Of a DNA stretch of 64,000 nucleotides, positions 42,181 to 64,000 are shown in pieces (position 1 is the first letter of the stretch; every line of letters begins with the position of its first letter). Below the pieces are notes generated by a model that saw only the letters and a list, made by a program, of their open reading frames with translations, was not told the DNA's origin and did not search any database. Source of the DNA: Cucumis sativus (taxonomy: Eukaryota > Streptophyta > Magnoliopsida > Cucurbitales > Cucurbitaceae); assembly GCF_000004075.3 (NCBI RefSeq), contig NC_026656.2:12400001-12464000 (forward strand), read 5' to 3'. A program made the translations under genes and the position numbers.

Positions 42181-44654
42181 AATATTCGAGAACTGAGTGA
42201 ACTTCTGTGTTCTACTTTCTTTCTATTCTTTACCTAACCATTTCTCTTCTTCATCTATTTTCAACAGAAACCTCAAAAGGAATCCACTTTTTTTCTTCTT
42301 CTTTTTCTTTTTCTTTTTCTTATGGATTGTATCATTTGAATAATCTTTTCTTGCAAAAGATATTCTCACATATCAAAACCTTTCCATTTGTTTTAATAAA
42401 TGTTTCTACCTTCTAACTTTGCATTATTATCTCTAAATTCTCGTAAATCTTTTACAACTATCTTCAAACTTATCAAAATTGTAACCCAACTTCTTTATAA
42501 ACTTGATCGTGATCAGATACTTGCAACCACGAGTAACGAATAAGAAGAAAAGTTCTTCTTTTGTTGATTTGAATAACTTGAGTGAGAACGAGAAGTTCTC
42601 ACTTTTTATTTGAAATTCTAAACAATTTCTAAAGCAATGATTCTTAGTCTAATCGTCAATTTGTAGATGTTTGTACAATCATATATCCATACACTTTCTT
42701 CCAAACTAATAGTTAAATATATGAAAATTGAATTGAACATAAAAGTTACAACATTTTATTGTATTTAACTATAGAGCTAATAATTACATGTTCTCCTCTC
42801 CATCAAGTGACTAAATTCGAGCTAGATAGAAGTTAACAAAATGGTAAAATTCAAACTTAAGATACTTTGTCAATTTAAATCCTAGTTCAAACTTTTAATT
42901 AATGTTTGACTAAGCTTAATTTAGTCTTAGTTCATAGTTTTACTCGTGGGGTTAAGCAAATTGACAGACTAACTTAATCTCACTATTATTTAGTCTAAAA
43001 AATATCATTAACATATTTAAAATGTAATTCTAAAAAGTGAGTTTAGTTCATAAATAATTGATACAATAATTCAAAAAATTGAACGCCCCACTTTTAGCTT
43101 TGTTGTACTAAAAATTCATATGTAAAATATAACGTTAAAAATAATATTTTTTTATACTTGATGTAGAATTTAAAGTCGAACTAAATTGTGATTTCAACAT
43201 TGTTAATATGACATTTGTCATATTCAAAATCTATTTTTGATTGTTCAAAAACAATTTAGTGATTATTAAAATTAGGAATGTCATTTTCATGCCATTAAAA
43301 TTATTTTTATATCAATAAAAACACGATTCAAAATTATATTCAAATGTGATGAACCTAATTTTAATTTTTACATGCAACTCCCCAATAGACTCCAAATTAA
43401 TTTGAACCATAAATGTTAAATCCAAGAGTTTCAAAAATAAAAATGTATGAATTGGTCCGAACACTAAAAAAAAAGTTCCAAACATATGGAGTTTGTGATT
43501 TTATTTAAACACAAACAAATTGATATTTAAAATTTACATTATGAACATCTAATTTTCCATAAACATATTGATCGATAAATTTTTAGTTTAATCATCTAAA
43601 CTTCAACAAACACACGTGGTAACCTTCAAATCAATTAAATGATATACCATTGAAAACCATAGAAATATGTCTCCTTTGAATTCTTCTCTCGAAAATAAAC
43701 TCTAAACATTAGTGGTACCTTTATTCTTTTATATCCACAACTTTTCGAAACAACTTACAAGCTCGAAACATTTTGTTATATGCACTTCAATTAATCTTTA
43801 GCGATATTGACAACTTTTATCTAAATTGATAAAATAAAAAAAAGTTGAAAAAAAGAAGAAGAATATCTTTATAAGCATTGATTGAGTGCCCAAGTTTACA
43901 TGAAAGTCTCTATCATTGATGCCTTAAAAATAAAGCAAGTAAGTTTGAGTGTATTGCCTTCTAGCTTTTAACTTTATTCAAATTTTGGTTAAAGTTAAGA
44001 AAGAGTATTAGAAATATAATATTGAAAGATAACCAATAAGCATATTAAATTTGATTTGATTTTAAATCTAAACCAAATATATATTGCCTTTCAAAAGGTG
44101 GATTGACCTTATTAAAAGCCAATAGAAGCAGCCTTCTAATTAAGATATATTTTTGTTTTATCCCTTTTAATCCTAATCCAAAACAAATATTAATAATAAT
44201 AATGTACATTAAATAAGCTTAAAGGTCCAATTAAGGTGACAAACTTTATTTTGAATAATAAACATTTCATCCACGAATGAAATAACTTAAAGGCTACAAA
44301 CCTGAAGGCAACTTTTCATTTGTGTTTCTTTATTTGCCATTAGAGAAACACATTCCCCTCCACTTTTGAGTAAAACTCCAATTTTCCACTTCATATCTGC
44401 TTTATGTTACCCTTTGCCTTAATGAGACAGCTATGCCACCATAAATTAGATATTAAGTTCTTATGTCTCTTTTTCATTTTAACACACAACAATAGATAAG
44501 GGTGATCATATTTATTTGCTTTCTGAGTTTACACAAGTTCAAGAAACTGTCTAACTCTACTCAACATTAATCAGTTGGAACACTCACACATACATGGGGA
44601 AAATGACCGTACCAGATATATTCCCTGACAATAGGAATGGTGTCAAATTTCCGA
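42181..44654. other. Intergenic AT-rich DNA
   Basis: The left part is the DHFR-TS promoter side and includes a TTTTTC-rich tract near 42288-42320. The rest is AT-rich without a recognisable gene or RNA. The last 100-200 bases are probably the 3' UTR of the diaminopimelate decarboxylase gene. Confidence 0.5.
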
Positions 44655-53954
<9,300 letters not shown>

Positions 53955-56900
53955 ATGAGTGACACCATGTCGTCCGGCTCTCTTGACCGACCGAACAAAG
54001 GTATGTTTGATATGGACCATATCAAGGCCAAAGCAAAAAAGAAATAAGAGAAACAAAGTAATGTAGTTTTGTTATATGTATTGTAGTTTTACTATGAGTT
54101 TCTAAGGCGTGCGTTTGTTCTTTTTTTTCTTCGTCGTAGGTGCCAATGAAGCTGAGATGTCCGAGGAAGAGAGGAAGACAAGGCTTGCGTCTCTTAAGCA
54201 GAGAGCAATCAATGCCTCGAACAAGTTCAGGCATTCGATGAAGAAGAGAGGTAGGAGAAACAGCAGCAGAGTGATGTCGATTTCTATTGAAGACGACATC
54301 GATGCTGAGGAATTACAGGCAGTAGATGCCTTTCGCCAAGCTCTGATATTGGAAGAACTCCTGCCTTCAAAACACGATGACCATCACATGATGCTCAGGT
54401 TCTTGAGAGCTAGAAAGTTCGACGTTGATAAGTCTAAGCAGATGTGGTCTGACATGCTTCAATGGAGGAAAGACTTTGGATCTGACACAGTAATGGAGGT
54501 TAGTTAACAATTCATACTCAATTTTATCTCCAATTTGAAGTTTCTAAGTAGATGGATTGGGGTAAACATTATATTTATCTTTTTGTAATGATTACAGGAG
54601 TTTGAATTCAAGGAGGTAGACGAAGTGTTGAAGTACTATCCACAAGGGCACCACGGAGTTGACAAAGATGGACGACCGGTGTACATCGAAAGACTTGGAC
54701 AAGTTGATTCCACCAAGCTCTTGGAAGTCACAACCATGGATAGATATGTCAATTATCATGTCAGAGAGTTTGAGAGGACTTTTGCTTTGAAGTTCCCTGC
54801 TTGCTCCATAGCTGCAAAGAAGCACATCGATCAAAGCACAACCATCTTGGATGTCCAAGGAGTGGTATGTGGTCAAATGTTCGACAACCTTTCTGTTTCT
54901 TGTTTTTTCTAGAAAAGCTTTAACGATTGACTGTGGAATTTTTTCTTTGTAGGGACTCAAACACTTCAACAAATCTGCTAGGGAACTCATCCAGAGGCTA
55001 CAGAAGATTGATGGTGACAACTACCCAGAGGTACCCTTTTGAAAAAGTTTTGAACTTTTACAACTTAGTTGGACTAAATTTGCTTATATACCCTTTTGAC
55101 AAGGCTGATTTACTAATTAGAAATTTTGTTTTTGATATAATTAAAGACTTTGAAACGAATGTTCATCATCAATGCTGGATCTGGATTCAGACTTCTATGG
55201 AACACTGTGAAATCATTCCTTGACCCAAAAACCACAGCCAAAATTAATGTTCTTGGCAATAAGTATCAGAGCAAGTTGCTTGAGATCATCGATGCCAGGT
55301 GGGTTTTCTTTTCTTTTCTTTTCTTTTTTGGTCAAATTAAATAAAGAAAACATTTATTTACTCGTTAATGGACTGACAGAACTAAGAGTTTTGTTTTGTT
55401 TTGTTTTTGTTTGTCATTAGTGAACTTCCAGAGTTCCTTGGAGGTTCTTGCACTTGTGCCGACCAGGGTGGTTGCATGAGATCTGACAAGGGACCCTGGA
55501 AAGACCCAGAAATCGTCAAGGTAATCATTCAAAGTACTTCTACAGTTTCTCTCGTAAATTCAACACCACAAATTGTCAGCCACGTTTAAGATAACTTATA
55601 AAAGAAATTAACTAAATATATTCGTTAAAGTTTCTTTAGGAAAACTGCAAAAACAGCCCTTACAGTATGATGTTATAGATGTAACTAAACCTTCAAACTT
55701 TTCATCATAAAAACCGAACAATTGTATGTAAAGTTTGAGGGAGTAATTATGACTATCAACATATACTTCAACGGTGGTTTTACAATTTGCCGAAACTTTT
55801 TAATTAGAGGCAAGGACTAAATGATGAAATAATTACACAGATGGTTCAAAATGGCGAAGGAAGATGCAGAAGAAGGTCATTGTCCAATGTTGAAGAGAGA
55901 ACCATTTCTGAAGATGACAACACAACAAGCACCAAGGCAAATACAACTTCTTCCTCTTCTTCTTCTTTGAATCCTTTAATTTTGTTTCAATCTTTTCATT
56001 TTCTTTATGTTTTCAATCAATTTTTTCTTTTTTTTTTTTTTTTTTGCAGAGAAGTGGTTCATTCAACTCAGAAGCAGCTCCCGATGCCACGGCGGCAGCA
56101 GCAGCAGCAACAGAATCTTGCATGTCACCAAAGCAAGCAAAACTGACCCCTGTTTTGGAAGAAGTAAGTTCTTAGAAGAATTTGAAAAAACTCTCATTTC
56201 ATAAAAAAATGAAAACTTCTTTATGTTGATTGTATATTTCAGATACGTATGTCTCAAAAGCTTGGTGGTTGTGAGTATCAATATGAGAAGTTCATTCCTG
56301 TAGTGGATAAAGCTGTTGATTCAAATTGGGCACTTTCAACAGAGAAATACACTTTCTCCAAAGGTATATAATATAACCCTACTCGTATCTCTTTTCTCGT
56401 TTCTCGTTTTCTTCAGTGGACACGCTACATACAAACGGTCAATATAAATACAAGAAACAAGAATCATGGTCGTAATGGAGTCTAAATATAAAACACAATT
56501 TGTAGCACAATGATTTTTTCAAAAACCGATTACATTATTCTCCTGTAGTGAGCACCATTACATTAAGAAAAGCTTGACATCGAGCATATAAATGTAGTTG
56601 AATGTATCTGTCAAATTACATAAATCATTCATGAAACAATTAGGAACAATGTGATATAATCGTATTAAAAGAAGAATACGAAAATGGTCTAATTTGTTCA
56701 TGTGACTTTATTAGAAATCACAATAAGAATAATTTGCTAGCATAACTATATGAGCTGATGGTTTAAATATAGCTGGAACGACTATTGAAACACGAACATG
56801 ATCGTGAATGTAAACGAATATTTCGTGTGAGTTTTTGTGATGTTGTTTGGTGTTAAACAGACCCATTCGCAGTGCATGAAAACTACAAAGTCCCAGAAGG

Positions 56901-57408
56901 GTTCAGCAACCAAATAGTTGGAGGAATAATGGCTTTGGTAATGGGAATAGTGACTATGGTCCGGCTGACTAGAACCATGCCAAAGAAGCTCACTGAGGCA
57001 GCCATCTATAGCAGCACCGTCTACTACGACGGTTCGATGGCAAAACATCCGGCACTACCGCCCCCCGCCGCTGTGCCTTTGAGCGACTACATGACGATGA
57101 TGAAACGCATGGCTGAACTCGAAGAGAGAGTTAATGTCCTGAACATGAAGCCCGCCGCCATGCCAGCCGATAAGGAAGAAATGCTCAACATTGCTTTGGG
57201 CAAAGTCGAAACTTTGGAACAAGAATTAGAAGCAACCAAGAAGGTGAAAATTAACCAACCCTCCTCCCTCTTTCATTTCCTTTTGTTAAATTACCGCTAA
57301 ATTCAAAAACGTTTTAAAGAACATAGACAAATTGATGTTACTTTGAATACAAGATATCATGTTTTACGATAAACTTAAGTTAAATTTTCGATAAACTAAA
57401 AACTAACT

Positions 57409-57447
<39 letters not shown>

Positions 57448-57761
57448 ATCATAAACACGTAATCTTTTATTCAATGACGACGATATCATGCTGAAATATT
57501 AGTAAATCCAAAACTTAAGTTGATATACATTAAGACCCTTTTTTGAAATTGTTGTACAGGCACTCGAAGAATCTCTTTCTCGAGAGGCAGAGCTGACCGA
57601 CTACATCGAAAAGAAGAAGAAGAAGAAGAAGATGGTGGTAATAATCAAATCCTATCTAATATAATCTATCTCTTTTCAAAAACTTCATGATTTTTTAAAA
57701 AAAATGTTTCTAATTTGTGTGTGTGTTTCTATTTATTTTGCAGAACCCATTCCGCTGGTGA
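53955..57761 (+). CDS. Sec14-nodulin phosphatidylinositol/phosphatidylcholine transfer protein (SFH)
   Basis: Twelve coding exons give about 602-603 aa: 53955-54000, 54140-54498, 54598-54864, 54953-55030, 55147-55298, 55421-55520, 55841-55936, 56050-56163, 56243-56363, 56861-57243, 57560-57634 (or 57637) and 57744-57761. Order: basic N-terminus; CRAL-TRIO N-terminal helices ([18 protein letters not shown]); Sec14 lipid-binding domain (about 136-330; [54 protein letters not shown]); an acidic/Ser linker with an Ala run; a hydrophobic segment ([14 protein letters not shown]); coiled coil ([14 protein letters not shown]); and a Lys-rich end, KKKMVNPFRW, as in nodulin-domain SFH proteins that target phosphoinositide-rich plasma membrane. 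These proteins promote phosphoinositide synthesis and polarised growth. The exon 7/8 junction uses a GC donor (AAG|GCAAAT). Whether exon 11 ends at ATG or GTG is undecided. Confidence 0.95.
57410..57444. repeat. (AT)n microsatellite in a Sec14 intron
   Basis: An AT dinucleotide tract of about 34 bases lies in the intron between the tenth and eleventh coding exons of the Sec14 gene. Confidence 0.95.
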
Positions 57762-57873
57762 ATGTGATTATTATTATTATTATTGGTGTTAAATACATAA
57801 TAGGAGCTTGGAGAAATAACTCCAAAAAAAAAAGATAATAAAAAAAAAAAAAGGAAAGGAAGATATAATATAA

Positions 57874-57960
57874 AGAGAGAGAGAGAGAGAGAGAAAGGGT
57901 TTCTCCCTCCTCTTTCTCTCTCTCTCTCTCTCTCCATCTCTATTTCTCTCTCTCTCTCCC
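57874..57960 (+). repeat. GA tract followed by CT tract, self-complementary, in the Sec14 3' UTR
   Basis: About ten GA units (57874-57893) are followed by CT-rich tracts (57911-57935 and 57944-57960). The purine and pyrimidine tracts are complementary, so RNA from either strand could fold into a long GA:CU hairpin. It lies 113-200 bases past the stop codon, within the likely 3' UTR. Confidence 0.8.
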
Positions 57961-57964
57961 CCCA

Positions 57965-58548
57965 GTTGGCTGTATCTTTGGAATGTATTTGAGACATTGA
58001 TTACTTGGTATTATCACACATTAATCAATGTGTTTTTGTATATTAAGTTTTTAATCTTTTTGTTGCTTTCGGACTTATAAGAAGTTACATATATGATGAT
58101 GTTAATATCAGCGTATAGCTTAGTTGCTCAGTCACTTATCATCTTTCATAATCTCTATCTACTATTCCTTACATCTGTTGAACTCATGAAAATGATATAT
58201 CTATCTATATCTATATCTCTATCCCCCACTTCCTCGTACCCAGGATGAATTTTGTTTTCAAAATTTCAAATATATCTAATATATCTATATATTACATACA
58301 AATATAAAAAGTATGGATGAGAATGATCATAATAGAATTAAATGACATATACAAAACTTTCGTCTCGTTTGGTTTGTGATTCATTTTCATTTTTAAGTTT
58401 TCAAAAAAAAAGTTTTAAATGTTTGATATGCAACAACACTGGAAGTAATCTTCTTTTTTTAGATTTTGTTTTGAAAAATGGTGAAAATGAGATACACGGT
58501 TGCATTTTCAAATTTTCACAACCAAAACTATCTCGAGGTTAGCTCAAA

Positions 58549-58579
<31 letters not shown>

Positions 58580-60687
58580 CCATGAAGAGGAAGAATAATG
58601 GAGAGAAGGCCATGAAGATTGAAGAAGGAGAAGGTTGGAATAAAAGTGAGAAGATGAAAGGGTGTGATTATGTGTATATATATATATTAGGGTTTCTCTA
58701 CCTCTTTCATTTATATTTATTTTATTTCATAAAAAACAATTACCCCTAGTTTCAAAATTATCAAATAAACTAAAAACACTCAATACTTCCAAATTTTCTA
58801 TTTTTGAAAAAAACACTAAATTAAGTATTTAGTTTTCTAAAATGTTAGAGACTTCATCTTCCATCAATTAATTTTGAATTTTCAAAACCTCTCCTTTCTA
58901 AAACAAACTTCAAGCATTGTGTAATAAAAATAATAATGTAATTTCACCCATCGATGACAATTCTTTTTTGTTTTGTTTTTCAATTTTGTTGTAAATAGAT
59001 GTTGATTCATATATTAAAGTAAGATAATAACATTTTAAGGCTTACAAATTACTTTCAATTGTTTTTAAGGTACATTTATTTCTCTTTTTTTTTTCCTACC
59101 TTACTTTTTATCTACTTCTTGCTACTATTTTTCAGCTCATATTTGTTTATTTTGTCAAAAAAGTCTTTTTAAAAAAATACATACCATGTAATTCTAAATT
59201 GATTTTTCAAGAAAAAAAAATATATACTATCTAAATCTAAAATATTTTTGAAACAAAAATCATACACCTATCTCCCCTACTTTTATTCATTCAAAATTTT
59301 CTTCTTTAACAATACATATCTTGATTTCATAAAAAGAAATCACATTTTTACTCTTTTTTATGTCTTTACTTTAAAAAAATTAAAATAATAATATTTTATC
59401 TATATCTATATATCTATACACTATATCAAAGGGCCAAGGGAGAGAAACATTATGTAATGGTTATGAGGTGTAGTTATATATTTAAATCATTAACATATAT
59501 ATATAGATAGATTGATTTTTTTAAAAAAATTGTATTTTTCCATTCCTAAATTTGAATGCTAAAAGAGGTCACTAGTACATAAAAATAAGATTGAAGTTAC
59601 ATTTAAATTTTCTTATGCAATAACTTATATATGCATCTTTTTTAAAGATGTACGGGTAGCAAATGCTAAGTTAACTTTAATATATCTTTATATACTATAG
59701 GTAATAATCTAAAGTTATCTACTTAAATTTTGGGTGTAAATTCTATTTTGGACTCTAAACTATGTGTATTGTTCTATTTTGATCTAACTTTTAAAAGATC
59801 TGTTTTCGTCTTTGAACTTTAAAAAATGGTAGATTTTGGTCTCTACCATTAAGATTCCGTCAACTCTCTAATAAAATGAAATGGTGTGTGACTTCTATAT
59901 TTGAATTATTAATCAACTATTAATAATTTAGGTTTTAATTTTTAATTAAAAACTAAATGGTAAATTGATATTTTATAAAGAACTCAAGGTAAATTGATAT
60001 TTTATAAAAGAACTGAAGAAATCACTATTTTTGATTTCAAGATTTTTCAAAGAAATCACTATTTTTGATTTCAAGATTTTGATAGTCACATTGTCTCAAT
60101 CCATATGCTAGACGTATTTTATGATACATTGAGGTGTATTTTTTCTTTTGGTGTATTTATAATTTCTCTTTAATTTAAAATTTTGCTATCTTATAAATAT
60201 TTAAATTTATTTTGTTATTTTTAAAATTATACTAGTCAAAGTTCAATATACTTCATTGTTATTTTATTTATTGTTTTTAAAAAATTGATTTAGTTGAAGT
60301 ATGATATTTAGCTATATTTATAAATATTATGGGCTTATGTATAGAATTTTATAATATCTTGAAGTTTGAGAAATGGGTGTGGCATTCCATTCCAATTCAT
60401 TTGGATGAAGGTGAGAAAAACACATAAAAATCTTACTCCATAAACATTTATATATTCAAAAGCTTCACATTGTAATTTCTTCACACAAACTATTCCCATG
60501 CGTTTTTCCTCCTCATCGGAGACATAATCACATCATTCAAATATAAAAGTCAGTCACATCGACGGCCACCACCAGACTTCTCTCAACTCCGAGTCATGGC
60601 CGTTACACGAGAGCCAGCTGTGCTTAGCGAATCCTCCTCTCTCTCTTTCTCCCAAGTCCGAGACCGAGACCGAGACCAGGGCGCATA
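57965..60687. other. AT-rich spacer between convergent Sec14 genes
   Basis: No gene is seen. Contents include an AT microsatellite (58549-58573), TA/TATC simple repeats near 58195-58225 and 59400-59420, a dispersed-repeat-like fragment (about 59735-59880, of the TTTTGGACTCTAAACTATG type) and two adjacent short tandem duplications at 59949-60080. The right end, from about 60400, is probably the 3' UTR of the minus-strand Sec14 gene. Confidence 0.5.
59949..60080. repeat. Two adjacent short tandem duplications
   Basis: GGTAAATTGATATTTTATAA occurs twice (about 59950 and 59988). It is followed by GAAATCACTATTTTTGATTT occurring twice (60018 and 60052) with a period of 34. Both look like local replication-slippage or repair duplications. 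Confidence 0.8.
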
Positions 60688-63600
60688 TTACCAGCAAAAT
60701 TTCTTTTTCTAATAAAGGAAAGGAACATACATCAATCAGAAAACTAGGATTCAATGTTAAACCATGGAGGGAGAGTGAGCAAAAATATCAAATATATTAG
60801 CTTACCCGCAACTTTGCTTCCTCTTGGCTATCGATGTAAGCTAGTAGTTCTTCTTGCCTCATCAATGCTTCATGCAAAGCCTGCTCGGTAAAATAGTGAG
60901 ACTTAAGCTACACGTCGATATGATACAACAGTCGTATGGAGCAATAATTTATGAAGAAGTGACTAAAACAAGGATAAGTCAAACATTCACATTTTGAAAG
61001 TCAAGGCTTTCAAATTTTGAAAAGATGAAGAGTAGAGCAGTTATACCTTCTTGGTAGCAATCAGCTCTGCTTCCAAGGCATCAACACGGCAGACAGCAGC
61101 ATTCAACAGTTCCTCTTTCTCATATGGCATTTCAGATGGTTTTGATTGGAGCGTGTCGACCTTCTCCTCCAGCTCACCCAGCCTCTTCATCAAATTAGAG
61201 AGGAGTTCTGCTTCTGTAAATTTAGCAATTGGCGTAGGGGGGCGATTCTCCTCAGTGGCTGTTTTATCGGCGGATGATAATTCTGCAGTGTTTTGACTAC
61301 CAATAGACAATTTCTTCCCACTTATCTGGAATGCCAGTGAACGGAGAAGAGCAAAAATGGCTATGAAGAATCCCATAAATACTACCAACATTCGAGAATG
61401 AAGTGCTTCGGGTGCTTTTTCAGTGTTTGGCAGTGGAGCCCCTACAATAAATAAACTTTAAATTCATTGGGAACTATAAACATTCAACAATCAGCATTGC
61501 TTTTAACGAACTGACCACGTCGACATGATTTGATCGATATCTTAAGATATGTCCCAAATTATCGGCTGATATGTTCACAGAAGTTGTGACTGATTGGGTT
61601 GGAGTTGCTAACCTTTGGAGGAACTAGGTCGTTGGAGTGAAACTTGCTTTTTCCATCCAGAATCAACAGCTTTGTCGACCATGGGAACATATTCATCATA
61701 CCCAGAAAAGTTAGCGGCAAAACCTCCTTTCCCACCAACTCTTGCCTGCAATGGCCAAAGAATAACGTTAAGAAATTCTTCGACCACAAAATTTTTTACA
61801 ATAAAACCTCAAGTCTGATAGCCCATCTTATAATTCAAGATATTGTCACATAAACTAGAAGTGAAACTCTTTTTTCTATGAGAAGGTACAGCAAGCTTCC
61901 AAACAACTCAAACAACATGTAATCCATAGCAACCACATACATTTATTAATAAGTGAAAACTTACTTCTTCTCGAACAGGAGTCAGCCGAAGATGAGAATA
62001 GCTCTTCATTGCTTTAGGAGAAGCGATGTCTTCAGCTTCAGATCCGGACTCAGCCGTTGATGTATCACTGCCTTTCACCTTTTATAAAACATTAAAACAA
62101 AGAGCAATTTTTAATGCTTTGTTGTGGAAATTAGGAATGAGGAATAGGGATAGCCCCATAACAGATTGGTTTCTAAAAATAGAAGGTTACCATTGGGTAA
62201 TGTGGCTTAGCATACGCAACAACCTTTCCTTCACTATTTAGAACTTTAACAACCTGTCTGGCACGTCGTGCTTCACCATTAAGAATCATCTGCCAAAAAC
62301 ACACATTCAACAACCATAGCCTAAATTGAAACTCATGATAAAAGATCAAAGGTTAGAATGGCACAATCAACCTTCAAAATTTCTGGGTTTCTCCATGGCC
62401 CCTTGTCTGAACGAAGGCATCCCCCCATATCTGCACATGTACAACTTCCCCCTAGAAATTCCGGCAACTCACTGCAAAATGCATGCACTTAGTAAGTGAA
62501 CGAAGTGTTTCATTTACAAAAGGGAAAAAAGATAATGACATAATATAGATGGTATCTGGAAAATCAATCATCCCCTAGTACCTGGAATCAATTATTTCAA
62601 GTAATTTGTTTTGGTACTTGTTCCCGAGAACCTATCATGAATTTAAATAGTGAAAAACAGATGTCAGAATCTAACAACATAAATGAATTCTAGAATAACA
62701 ACAATAGAATAGAAGAAGGAAATTTACTACATACATGGATTTTAGATGTTGTTCGAGGGTCAAGGAAAGACTTCACTGTGTTCCATAGCATCCGAAATCC
62801 AGGACCAGCATTGATAATGTACATTTGGCTGAGAGTCTGTACAATAGTAAATAAATATCATATGTGAACCTACATTAATTATATTGAACTCAACATACAA
62901 ACAAAAAAACATAGAAAAAGTATAACAACCTGATATCATCAAAGATAATATCTGATTACATGATAAAGATCAGAATAAGAATGTGCAAAAAGGAAAGAAC
63001 TGGGATTATAAACCCAAGAAAGAGCAAACAAAAAAGTATACAACTTCTTTGGATTGAGTAAAGAGGGGTACGTAAAGATATGTTGTCTAATGTTGACAAC
63101 ATGACCATTTTGTATTTTTTACCCCTTCAAAAGTTCAACATGTCTAGTTACTTTGAGCTCTTTGAGTTACATGAGGCAATATTTAGGTAAAGATATGAAT
63201 AAGAGAAGTCTCTTACGAAAAAAAAGGAAGTTAAAGGTCAAAATATATTAGCATATATATGCATAAAGACATTGAAGAAAGATGATATTAATTCAAAATT
63301 TATTATCTCTCTTATCTATTAGTTCAATGTGCTTTCCAAGAGTAATGCAGCAATGCTGGAATATTCAACAGATCGTAGAGAAAGAAACACATGCTACTAA
63401 ATTTAAAGCTCCATCTATCATACCTCAAAAAAGTATGTATTGAGATTGAAAATATTATACATAAGTTTCTTATGTTGTAATTACAAAAATGTGATGTTGC
63501 TTACTTCTGGGTAATTGTCACCATCAACTTTCTGTAGCCGCATGACGAGTTCCCTAGCAGACTTCGTGAAGTTCTTGAGACCCTAAATAAGAAACAAAAA

Positions 63601-63945
63601 GTTGCAAGCTAAAAATAATTTGAATGGCTCGATCATGAACTAATCGAATAATAGAAAAAACATCTATAACCAACATACCACGCCTTGGACATCTAAGATT
63701 GTGGTACTTGAATCTATGTGCCTCTTTGCAGCAATTGAACAAGCAGGAAACTTGATAGCAAAACTTTTCTCAAACTCCTGTACGTGGTACTTTATATATC
63801 GATCCATAGTCGTCACTTGCATAAGTTTGTTTGGATCCACTTTCCCCAACCTTTCAATGTAAACAGGTCTACCTTCTTTATCCACCCCATGATAGCCATG
63901 AGGATAGTACCTCAGAACTTCATTTTTCTCTTTGAATTCAAATTC
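60688..63945 (-). CDS. Second Sec14-nodulin transfer protein (SFH), 5' end beyond the window
   Basis: Eleven visible exons (63679-63945, about 63505-63582, 62735-62836, 62581-62630, 62372-62471, 62192-62290, 61964-62077, 61614-61746, 61047-61441, 60806-60880 and 60688-60708) join in frame to 477 aa plus stop. The first visible exon starts mid-protein at [20 protein letters not shown], so the N-terminal exons lie beyond the right edge. Landmarks are those of the neighbouring paralogue: [56 protein letters not shown], a clear membrane-like stretch ([14 protein letters not shown]), coiled coil ([16 protein letters not shown]) and a terminal KKKFCW. It probably transfers phosphatidylinositol or phosphatidylcholine at membranes. 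Unlike its paralogue it has an intron between DPRTTSKIH and VLGNKYQ. Confidence 0.93.
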
Positions 63946-64000
63946 CTGGGGGAAATTGCTAGCATATTAAGGATAAATATTTTTCACATAGATTTAATTA

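Overview
This window reads as nuclear DNA of a flowering plant. It is strongly AT-rich, genes are sparse and split by many short GT-AG introns, and long intergenic stretches hold simple repeats and degraded dispersed repeats. The proteins are typically plant: a plastid-type ADP-glucose pyrophosphorylase large subunit, a fused DHFR-thymidylate synthase, a plastid-targeted diaminopimelate decarboxylase, Sec14-nodulin proteins and a DUF4408 protein. Base composition, gene style and repeat flavour suggest a cucurbit such as Cucumis; this is inference from pattern, not a database match.

Layout. A plus-strand gene for a 736-residue protein of unknown function (coding 3883-6567, with a leader exon and a long leader intron upstream) is followed by three minus-strand genes or features: a CBS-domain SnRK1-gamma-like protein (7318-9323), then the ADP-glucose pyrophosphorylase large subunit (10816-14731). 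About 7 kb of gene-poor DNA ends in a transposon-like hairpin block (21385-21712). An intronless short-chain dehydrogenase follows (22027-22884, plus), then about 8 kb of repeat-rich DNA and a single-exon DUF4408/DUF761 gene (30862-31548, plus). After another gene-poor stretch come two minus-strand metabolic genes: DHFR-TS (36128-40543, leader exon near 41868-42180) and diaminopimelate decarboxylase (44655-48788). The right end has two Sec14-nodulin paralogues facing each other tail to tail (53955-57761 plus; 60688-63945 minus, running off the right edge).

The genes do not form an operon-like system. They are independent housekeeping or regulatory genes: starch synthesis, energy-sensing kinase regulation, folate and dTMP synthesis, lysine synthesis and phosphoinositide transfer. 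No defence, secondary-metabolite or otherwise unprecedented system is visible. The most notable signals are gene-structural: three inferred GC-AG introns (two in DHFR-TS, one in a Sec14 gene), an intron present in one Sec14 paralogue and absent from the other, a 26-nt microexon, a strong G-quadruplex motif upstream of the first gene, a purine/pyrimidine hairpin in a 3' UTR, and a possible 3'-UTR intron in DHFR-TS.

Exon boundaries were read by eye from splice consensus and frame continuity. Most should be exact; a few could be off by a base or two.
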